The notes below the pieces were generated by a model, which saw only the letters and a program-made list of their open reading frames with translations, was not told the origin of the DNA and did not search any database. DNA of 64,000 nucleotides, taken from Steromphala cineraria. Its lineage: Eukaryota; Mollusca; Gastropoda; Trochida; Trochidae. Shown here piece after piece: positions 51,650 through 61,300 of this stretch (positions are counted from its first letter, which is position 1; every line of letters begins with the position of its first letter). Both the position numbers and the translations under genes were made by a program. The stretch spans positions 49,638,645 through 49,702,644 of the forward strand of contig OU744731.1 in assembly GCA_916613615.1 (NCBI GenBank), given 5' to 3'.

Positions 51650-52040
51650 ATTGAAAAACATTTGCCTTGCTTACTTGTGAATACTTTAAACCACTGATAT
51701 TGTATACCATACAGTGTTATTATGTTTTGTATTTGTTTCGTTCTTGGTTTTTTTTAGTGGCTAGAACTTGGTGTGTATTGAGAGAGTTGCTGCCCCTAAG
51801 TTTGCACCACTCTCTCGTGTAGCATAATGAAAGTAAAGTAAAAAGAATGTAAAACGTAAGAAAATCAACGTCATAGATGGTCTCATAGATGGTCACATTC
51901 GGGTCTTGAGAATTGCTAAACTTTATTCTTTTTGTTTATCATATATACATTTCACGTCATAATTAACATTTTGGCCATTTGAGTTTTAAACAATTGGCAA
52001 ACAATTAGAAAGCAATTCATGTTTTGTGGTCTATACAAAG
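51650..52040 (-). repeat. Fourth, partial copy of the arm sequence (R2)
   Basis: Repeats the material just upstream in R3: 'tgaaaaacatt..cc..gcttact', 'tgttttgt.tttg', 'agagagttgctgcccctaag', 'acattttggccatttgagttt', 'ttggcaaacaat.agaaagcaattcatgttttgtggtct'. Several internal blocks are missing relative to R1. It ends near 52040 within 'gtttctcaata', exactly where the transposase-like coding sequence begins. Confidence 0.78.
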
Positions 52041-52824
52041 GTTTCTCAATATAATGGACTGCTTTCGGACATGTCAACGAACATGAAGGATTTACCAGTA
52101 CAGCTCATGAGGAAATTTAGTATGTTTTCGAATTTCCATTTGGATGCAGTAAATGTATTTTTTAAAGATAAATATCTCGAACTTTCAGAACTTACTTTAA
52201 AGAAATATGTGACACTATCAACAATTGATATGTTCAGTGCTTCCACCTCAGAGATAACTGGAATTGCACCCTCTTTTTGGAGTAGCTATTCGTCAATACA
52301 ACTTCCAGAGAGCAGTGAGTCATTTGTGAACCTCAATGATTATGATTTGAAGTGCCTTCAGACAGTTTACAGCCATCTGTACCAGAAGAACATTCATCTT
52401 GAGACACTCTCACGTGTTGCTCAACAAGTCTCCTCACTCAAGTGGAATAATTCATCCTTAGTTGGAGATAGACATGCTTTAAATGCAAATGGAATTGTTT
52501 GCGCAATCTGTGCAGATGACCACACAAGGATCTCTACAACCACTGGGATACGACCTGCCAAGATCAAGCACTTCATCATCCGTAACCTCCAGCTGTTAGC
52601 ATCGTCTGTAACGCATGTCTTCGCACGTGTTGACTGGTTTCAACCCTCAGTCAACCAGTTTGGATACCTCAATCCCATATTTGATTTCTAAATTTCAAAA
52701 CGAAGGTTCAGCATCACTGCTAGCAGTTCAAAGAATTGATGGAAAGTGTGCCTGGTTTCAAGAAACGCATAACATGCATAGATTCATTGTCTTATGCCCA
52801 GTGACAAAAGCATCATATTTGTAA
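52026..52824 (+). pseudogene. C-terminal part of an EnSpm/CACTA-like transposase-associated protein, frameshifted
   Basis: The first frame (52026-52691, 221 codons) contains near its start 'QYNGLLSDMSTNMKDLPVQLMRKF'-type sequence (residues about 8-31). I recognise this as the form following the 'FERYNGxL...QLM.RF' block of TNP2/DUF4218-type transposon proteins common in invertebrate genomes. Its end has 'THVFARVDWFQ' (about residues 195-205). The reading then has to move to the next frame (52615-52824), which carries 'GSASLLAVQRIDGKCAWFQ' and 'FIVLCPV' before a natural-looking stop. In the family, the 'V.WF' segment is followed by 'SFLPVQRI..RC', so the break is inferred at about 52670-52690. 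The N-terminal catalytic region is absent: the first codons come from the adjoining repeat copy R2, and upstream sequence is repeat. Family assignment is from memory of motif order and needs a profile search. It is the only convincing coding remnant of a DNA transposase in the core. Confidence 0.55.
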
Positions 52825-53426
52825 ATAATTTATGTTTTGGTCTGGAAGACATTGTATCAAATTGAATGTTTTATTTTGTCAATATGGTTGTCTATCTCTT
52901 ACTTGTACCTTCCTAAGGAAACATCTACTACTAGGAGAATGAACATGATTTTGTGGTCATTTTGGTATAAGCTGCATACCTTTTTTCCCTTATGAAGTGA
53001 AAAAGTTGGACTTTTGAAGTTAATATGCTTTTCATTTTTATCTAGGACACACAGAATATCAAGAACAATATTTTAAAGCCTTTTTTTTCATCAGTTTGGG
53101 TGTGTGCTTAAAATTTTAATGCTATTTGGGTTGTTTTGCCTGTATATTTTAATAACAGTAACATTAGTCCTTATCATCTTATTTTTTCTTTTATCTTTTT
53201 AAAATAGACAACTGTTTCGCATCAATCAGTTTAAGAAGTATAAAAGTTGCATTCAATAACAAGTGGTATTTGATTGAGTTTAACATAGTATCGATTGGAT
53301 GCAAGAAATTAATTGTTTTCTGTACATATTTAAGGTTTTTATTCAAATTTTCAATTGTCTTTTTGTACAGATTTTTAAGATGAATATAATATAAGTAAAC
53401 TGTAAACTAATGCTGTTTCTACATGA
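52825..53426. other. Unassigned AT-rich spacer after the transposase remnant
   Basis: No ORF or RNA gene seen. From about 53270 the sequence is homologous to the start of copy R3 (49360 onward), so the right-hand copies share more inner sequence with each other than with the left arm. No clear polyadenylation signal was noted just after the stop at 52824. Confidence 0.5.
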
Positions 53427-55296
53427 TAAGCCTTGAATGAGACAGTTTGAGGCCTAGGATTGTCTTATATCTAAAATGTTTATGCATGTTGTCAATAGCC
53501 AATGCCCAAATTGTTGTTGATATACTATTTGTTATTTGGGATGATTTATCTACAATGTATGTACATTTATTTATGTCTATTTAACTAATCTAATGATTTA
53601 CATATTTGTATATTTATCCAGAAATGAATGTTCATTTAACTTCTTTGTTACCCCAATTTGTTTGTTCACTCTTTGTTTAAGTTTAGCCCTGTAAGTCATG
53701 GGGTAAGAAATGGGGTATTGATATCATGTTTTTCTTTATCGTTCAATTGAGGTGATAGAATTTATTGCTTTCATTACAACTGTTTAAGGCATAACAAAGG
53801 TTGCTTTATAACTAATGCATTTTACAATGAGTATAATTTAAAATTAACAACCCATATAATATAAGCTCAACTATACTTCTTCCACTATGTGAGCAATTTG
53901 ACCCTACTCCAACCTTACCCTCACCTCCTGTGCTACTGCAATATACACTAATTGCCTAATTGCAATTAGTTAAGCAATTAATGACCCCTGTTAATGAGAT
54001 TGAGGCAACAGGTGTTTAATGTGTATTCAAGCGTGACAGGCAGAATATCTCTGCATATTATGCATTATAACCTTATTGAAAAACCCTCAATAGATTGCCT
54101 TGTATACTTGTGAATGCTTTATAAAGTTGATAATGTATACCGTAAAGTTATATTTTTTGTTTTGTATGGGTTTTGTTTTTATTAGTGACTAGTTCTTGTT
54201 GTGTATTGAGAGAGTTGCTGCTCCTAAGTTTGCAACGCTCGTTAGGTTGGCATAATGAAAGAAGAGTAAAGAGAATGTAAAACTTTAGAAGATCAACGTC
54301 ATTTGTGGTCACATTTGGGGTCTTGAGACTTGTAAAACTTTGTTCTTTCTGATATTTGACATATGGGTTGAGTATAATGGGAAATCTCATGATACGAGAT
54401 ATATCACGATACAGACAGGCGATACAGAATGTATCACTATAAATTGTATAACTTCATATACTCTTATAATCAGAGGCTTCATGCTTACTGTAGTTACAGT
54501 TACTGCACAACACTAGCTGGTTTATAGTGATCGTTTAGTTTTTCTTTTCATTTTTATGTAAGTGAAATCTTTTTTTAGTGTATAATGATACAGGTAGCTC
54601 ATGATTTCCAAGCTACGACTGTATCGTATGTATCGATGAATCGTTACAGCCATAATATTTGTACATCATTCATACATTTCACTTCATAATCAACACTCTA
54701 GCCATGTGAGTTCTGGGTCATATGACTGTTTACAACAGCAATTTGCAAATATAATGTTTGACACTTTCTATTACATAAAACAAGAATTCTGTCAACAGTT
54801 CATGTCATTTGATTGGCAAACAATTATTAGAAAGCAATTCGTGTGTTGTGGTCTATATAAATGTTTCCCACCCTACAATTGGTATTTAACCTTTGGTAGT
54901 TAACATTTCGTACATTAATTTTATTTACATAGTTATTCAAGCAATTTGTATATAAATGTTCCAATAACATTTTATTTTTTTATGAAGGAAATGAAAGGGA
55001 AATAGTAAATGTTATTGAATAAGTTTAAATCATTTTGACCATTATTTATGAGTAAGTAACTAGATTCTCAGAGAAACATATCCGGTTGAGTATCTGGCAG
55101 TATCCGGCCGGATAGCATATCCGTAGTGTATCTGGCAGTATCTGGCCGGATAGCAAATCCGGTGGAGTGTCTGGCAGTATCCGGCCGGAAGGCAAATCCG
55201 GTGGAGTGTCTGGCAGTATCTGGCCGGAAAGCATATCCGTTGGGGTATCCGGTGCCGGATAGGCGGAAACAGAAAAAATTGGTATCCGGTGGAGTA
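53427..55296 (-). repeat. Right inner arm of the large inverted repeat (copy R1)
   Basis: Reverse complement of 38536-39970 by clear homology along its length. The order of shared blocks is inverted and collinear. It is longer than the left arm mainly because of the 296-bp hAT-like insertion at 54361-54656. Several small length differences and many substitutions show that the two arms are old and independent, not an assembly fold-back. ORFs of 65 and 80 codons inside it are not gene-like. Confidence 0.88.
54361..54656 (-). mobile_element. hAT-like MITE, 296 bp
   Basis: On the minus strand it begins attatggctgtaacgattca and ends in ctcaacccatat; the ends are short imperfect inverted repeats (attatggctgtaacga versus atatgggttgagta). 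'GGCTGTAACGATTCATCGATAC'-like ends are widespread in animal hAT MITEs. Flanks are gtacaaat and gtcaaat on that strand, i.e. an 8-bp target duplication with one base lost. Copies L1 and R3 lack the insertion at the equivalent position, which confirms that it is a discrete later insertion. Confidence 0.78.
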
Positions 55297-55302
55297 TTAT
55301 TA
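55078..55302 (-). repeat. Right array of 39-bp CCGGATA repeats
   Basis: Inverted counterpart of the left array, with about five units of the 39-bp repeat and the same spacer ('aggcggaaacagaaaaaatt'). The ATCCGGCCGGAT palindrome recurs here too. Satellite B begins within a few bases of its outer end, at the taacgtca motif. A 62-codon ORF through it reflects the repeat only. Confidence 0.85.
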
Positions 55303-58300
55303 TAACGTCAAAAAAATTATTTTTTCAAATTCAACTTTTTTCAATCGGTATTGCTTCTTTGGAGCCTTGTGAACAATTTCTGCTAGTTTTTAATCAGAAA
55401 TTTGAATTTGACCATTTTAGTCAAAATGTCCAATTTCTCTGAACCTGTAGCCCCATACTCACCCTAACGTCAAAGCATTATTTCTTCAAATTCAATTTTT
55501 TTCAATCGGTATTGCTTCTTGGGAGCCTTGTGAACACTTTATGCTAGTTTTTAATCAGAAATTTGAATTTGACCATTTTAGTCAAAATGTCCAATTTCTC
55601 TGAACCTGTACCCAAAAGCTCACCCTAACGTCAAAAAATTTATTTTTTCAAATTCAATTTTTTTCAATCGGTATTGCTTCTTTGGAGCCTTGTGAACAAT
55701 TTCTGCTAGTTTTTAATCAGAAATTTGAATTTGACCATTTTAGTCAAAATGTCCAATTTCTCTGAACCTGTACCCCCAAGCTCCCACTAACGTCAAAACA
55801 TTTATTTTTTCAAATTCAATTTTTTTTCAATCGGTATTGCTTCTTTGGAGCCTTGTGAACAATTTCTGCTAGTTTTTAATCAGAAATTTGAATTTGACCA
55901 TTTTAGTCAAAATGTCCAATTTCTCTGAACCTGTACCCCCAAGCTCCCACTAACGTCAAAACATTTTTTTTTCAAATTAAATTTTTTTTCAATCGGTATT
56001 GCTTCTTGTTAGCCTTGTTCACAATTTCTGCTAGTTTTTAATCAGAAATTTGAATTTGACCATTTTAGTCAAAATGTCCAATTTCTCTGAACCTGTAGCC
56101 CCAAGCTCACCCTAACGTCAAAACATTATTTCTTCAAATTCAATTTTTTTCAATCGGTATTGCTTCTTGGGAGCCTTGTGAACAATTTCTGCTAGTTTTT
56201 AATCAGAAATTTGAATTTGACCATTTTAGTCAAAATGTCCAATTTCTCTGAACCTGTACCCCAAAGCTCACCCTAACGTCAAAAAAATTATTTTTTCAAA
56301 TTCAATTTTTTTCAATCGGTATTGCTTCTTGGGAGTCTTGTGCACAATTTCTGCTAGTTTTTAATGAGAAATTTGAATTTGACCATTTTAGTCAAAATGT
56401 CCAATTTCTCTGAACCTGTACCCCAAAGCTCACCCTAACGTCAAAAAAATTATTTTTTCAAATTCAATTTTTTTCAATCGGTATTGCTTCTTTGGAGCCT
56501 TGTGAACAATTTCTGCTAGTTTTTAATCAGAAATTTGAATTTGAACATTTTAGTCAAAATGTCCAATTTCTCTGAACCTGTAGCCCCAAGCTCACCCTAA
56601 CGTCAAAACATTATTTCTTCAAATTAAATTTTTTTCAATCGGTATTGCTTCTTGGGAGCCTTGTGAACAATTTCTGCTAGTTTTAAATCAGAAATTTGAA
56701 TTTGACCATTTTAGTCAAAATGTCCAACTTCTCTGAACCTGTACCCCAAAGCTCACCCTAACGTCAAAAAATTTATTTTTTCAAATTCAATTTTTTTTCA
56801 ATCGGTATTGCTTCTTTGGAGCCTTGTGAACAATTTCTGCTAGTTTTTAATCAGAAATTTGAATTTGACCATTTTAGTCAAAATGTCCAATTTCTCTGAA
56901 CCTTACCCCAAGCTCACCCTAACGTCAAAAAAATTATTTTTTCAAATTCAATTTTTTTCAATCGGTATTGCTTCTTTGGAGCCTTGTGAACAATTTCTGC
57001 TAGTTTTTAATCAGAAATTTGAATTTGACCATTTTAGTCAAAATGTCCAATTTCTCTGAACCTGTACCCCCAAGCTCACCCTAACGTCAAAAACATTTTT
57101 TTTTCAAATTCAATTTTTTTTCAATCGGTATTGCTTCTTGTGAGCCTTGTGCACAATTTCTGCTAGTTTTTAATCAGAAATTTGAATTTGACCATTTTAG
57201 TCAAAATGTCCAATTTCTCTGAACCTGTAGCCCCAAGCTCACCCTAACGTCAAAACATTATTTCTTCAAATTCAATTTTTTTCAATCGGTATTGCTTCTT
57301 GGGAGCCTTGTGAACAATTTCTGCTAGTTTTTAATCAGAAATTTGAATTTGACCATTTTAGTCAAAATGTCCAATTTCTCTGAACCTGTACCCCAAAGCT
57401 CACCCTAAAGTCTTAAAATTTATTTTTTCAAATTCAATTTTTTTCAATCGGTATTGCTTCTTGGGAGCCTTGTGAACAATTTCTGCTAGTTTTTAATCAG
57501 AAATTTGAATTTGACCATTTTAGTCAAAATGTCCAATTTTTCTGAACCTGTACCCCCAAGCTCACCCTAACGTCAAAAAATTTATTTTTTTAAATTCAAT
57601 TTTTTTCAATCAGTATTGCTCCTTGGGAGTCTTGTGCACAATTTCTGCTAGTTTTTAATGAGAAATTTGAATTTGACCATTTTAGTCAAAATGTCCAATT
57701 TCTCTGAACCTGTACCCCAAAGCTCACCCTAACGTCAAAAACATTTTTTTTTCAAATTCAATTTTTTTCAATCGGTATTGCTTCTTTGGAGCCTTGTGAA
57801 CAATTTCTGCTAGTTTTTAATCAGAAATTTGAATTTGAACATTTTAGTCAAAATGTCCAATTTCTCTGAACCTGTAGCCCCAAGCTCACCCTAACGTCAA
57901 AACATTATTTCTTCAAATTAAATTTTTTTCAATCGGTATTGCTTCTTGGGAGCCTTGTGAACAATTTCTGCTAGTTTTAAATCAGAAATTTGAATTTGAC
58001 CATTTTAGTCAAAATGTCCAATTTCTCTGAACCTTTACCCACAAGCTCACCCTAACGTCAAAAAATTTATTTTTTCAAATTCAATTTTTTTCAATCGGTA
58101 TTGCTTCTTGGGAGCCTTGTGAACAATTTCTGCTAGTTTTAAATGAGAAATTTGACTTTGACCATTTTAGTCAAAATGTCCAATTTCTCTGAACCTGTAC
58201 CCCCAAGCTCACCCTAACGTCAAAAACATTTTTTTTTCAAATTCAATTTTTTTTCAATCGGTATTGCTTCTTGTGAGCCTTGTGCACAATTTCTGCTAGT

Positions 58301-61300
58301 TTTTAATCAGAAATTTGAATTTGACCATTTTAGTCAAAATGTCCAATTTCTCTGAACCTGTAGCCCCAAGCTCACCCTAACGTCAAAACATTATTTCTTC
58401 AAATTCAATTTTTTTCAATCGGTATTGCTTCTTGGGAGCCTTGTGAACAATTTCTGCTAGTTTTTAATCAGAAATTTGAATTTGACCATTTTAGTCAAAA
58501 TGTCCAATTTCTCTGAACCTGTACCCCAAAGCTCACCCTAACGTCAAAAAATTTATTTTTTCAAATTCAATTTTTTTCAATCGGTATTGCTTCTTGGGAG
58601 CCTTGTGAACAATTTCTGCTAGTTTTTAATCAGAAATTTGAATTTGACCATTTTAGTCAAAATGTCCAATTTTTCTGAACCTGTACCCCCAAGCTCACCC
58701 TAACGTCAAAAAATTTATTTTTTCAAATTCAATTTTTTTCAATCAGTATTGCTCCTTGGGAGTCTTGTGCACAATTTCTGCTAGTTTTTAATCAGAAATT
58801 TGAATTTGACAATTTTAGTCAAAATGTCCAATTTCTCTGAACCTGTACCCCAAAGCTCACCCTAACGTCAAAAACATTTTTTTTTCAAATTCAATTTTTT
58901 TCAATCGGTATTGCTTCTTTGGAGCCTTGTGAACAATTTCTGCTAGTTTTTAATCAGAAATTTGAATTTGAACATTTTAGTCAAAATGTCCAATTTCTCT
59001 GAACCTGTAGCCCCAAGCTCACCCTAACGTCAAAACATTATTTCTTCAAATTAAATTTTTTTCAATCGGTATTGCTTCTTGGGAGCCTTGTGAACAATTT
59101 CTGCTAGTTTTAAATCAGAAATTTGAATTTGACCATTTTAGTCAAAATGTCCAATTTCTCTGAACCTGTACCCACAAGCTCACCCTAACGTCAAAAAATT
59201 TATTTTTTCAAATTCAATTTTTTTCAATCGGTATTGCTTCTTGGGAGCCTTGTGAACAATTTCTGCTAGTTTTAAATGAGAAATTTGACTTTGACCATTT
59301 TAGTCAAAATGTCCAATTTCTCTGAACCTGTACCCCAAAGCTCACCCTAACGTCCAAAAAATTATTTTTTCAAATTCAATTTTTTTCAATCGGTACTGCT
59401 TTTTGGGAGCCTTGTGCACAATTTCTGCTAGTTTTTAATCAGAAATTTGAATTTGACCATTTTAGTCAAAATGTCCAATTTCTCTGAACCTGTAGCCCCA
59501 AGCTCACCCTAACGTCAAAAAAATTATTTTTTCAAAGTTCAATTTTTTTTCAATCGGTATTGCTTCTTTGGAGCCTTGTGAACAATTTCTGCTAGTTTTT
59601 AATGAGAAATTTGAATTTGACCATTTATGTCAAAATGTCCAATTTGTCTGAACCTGTACCCCAAAGCTCACCCTAACGTCAAAAAAACTATTTTTTCAAA
59701 TTCAATTTTTTTTCAATCGGTATTGCTTCTTGGGAGCCTTGTGAACAATTTCTGCTAGTTTTTAATCAGAAATTGGAATTTGACCATTTTATTCAAAATG
59801 TCCAATTTCTCTGAACCTGTAGCCCCAAGCTCACCCTAACGTCAAAACATTATTTCTTCAAATTCAATTTTTTTTCAATCAGTATTGCTCCTTGGGAGTC
59901 TTGTGCACAATTTCTGCTAGTTTTTAATGAGAAATTTGAATTTGACCATTTTAGTCAAAATGTCCAATTTCTCTGAACCTGTACCCCAAAGCTCACCCTA
60001 ACGTCAAACAAATTATTTTTTCAAATTCAATTTTTTTCAATCAGTATTGCTCCTTGGGAGTCTTGTGCACAATTTCTGCTAGTTTTTAATCAGAAATTTG
60101 AATTTGACCATTTTAGTCAAAATGTCCAATTTCTCTGAACCTGTACCCAAAAGCTCACCCTAACGTCAAAAAAATTATTTTTTCAAATTCAATTTTTTTC
60201 AATCGGTATTGCTTTTTGGGAGCCTTGTGCACAATTTCTGCTAGTTTTTAATGAGAAATTTGAATTTGACCATTTTAGTCAAAATGTCCAATTTCTCTGA
60301 ACCTGTACCCCAAAGCTCACCCTAACGTCAAAAAAATTATTTTTTCAAATTCAATTTTTTTCAATCGGTATTGCTTCTTGGGAGCCTTGTGAACAATTTG
60401 TGCTAGTTTTTAATCAGAAATTTGAATTTGACCATTTTAGTCAAAATGTCCAATTTCTCTGAACCTGTAGCCCCAAGCTCACCCTAACGTCAAAACATTA
60501 TTTCTTCAAATTCAATTTTTTTTAATCGGTATTGCTTCTTGGGAGCCTTGTGAACAATTTCTGCTGGTTTTTAATCAGAAATTTGAATTTGACCATTTTA
60601 GTCAAAATGTCCAATTTCTCTGAACCTGTACCCCAAAGCTCACCCTAACGTCAAAAAATTTATTTTTTCAAATTCAATTTTTTTTCAATCGGTATTGCTT
60701 CTTTGGAGCCTTGTGAACAATTTCTGCTAGTTTTTAATGAGAAATTTGAATTTGACCATTTATGTCAAAATGTCCAATTTGTCTGAACCTGTACCCCAAA
60801 GCTCACCCTAACGTCAAAAAAACTATTTTTTCAAATTCAATTTTTTTTCAATCGGTATTGCTTCTTGGAAGCCTTGTGAACAATTTCTGCTAGTTTTTAA
60901 TCAGAAATTGGAATTTGACCATTTTATTCAAAATGTCCAATTTCTCTGAACCTGTAGCCCCAAGCTCACCCTAACGTCAAAACATTATTTCTTCAAATTC
61001 AATTTTTTTCAATCGGTATTGCTTCTTGGGAGCCTTGTGAACAATTTCTGCTAGTTTTTAATCAGAAATTTGAATTTGACCATTTTAGTCAAAATGTCCA
61101 ATTTCTCTGAACCTGTACCCCAAAGCTCACCCTAACGTCAAAAAAATTATTTTTTCAAATTCAATTTTTTTCAATCGGTACTGCTTTTTGGGAGCCTTGT
61201 GCACAATTTCTGCTAGTTTTTAATCAGAAATTTGAATTTGACCATTTTAGTCAAAATGTCCAATTTCTCTGAACCTGTAGCCCCAAGCTCACCCTAACGT

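Larger units (their letters stand above)
49360..51650 (-). repeat. Third copy of the arm sequence, right-arm orientation (R3), interrupted
   Basis: Homologous to about 53270-54880 in the same orientation. Shared stretches include 'tttctgtacatattta', 'gtcaatag.caatgccc', 'gtgctactgcaatatac', 'ggtgtttaatgtgtattcaa', 'tgacaggcagaatat', 'gcattataaccttattgaaaa', 'aatttgcaaatat.atgt' and 'tgtggtct.tataaatgtttc'. The homology is split by the 1165-bp element at 50076-51240. It lacks the hAT-like insertion found in the right arm. Joined directly to the partial copy R2 at about 51650. Confidence 0.82.

Noticed and set aside
38404..55302. Polinton/Maverick-type giant element
   Set aside because: The size and long inverted ends fit loosely, but no DNA polymerase B, integrase, ATPase, protease or capsid-like frames are visible in the core.
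38404..55302. Assembly fold-back artefact as explanation of the inverted structure
   Set aside because: The two arms differ by many substitutions and by a MITE present only in R1, and the two satellite arrays have different variant sets, which a simple fold-back would not give. Misjoining within the arrays cannot be excluded from sequence alone.
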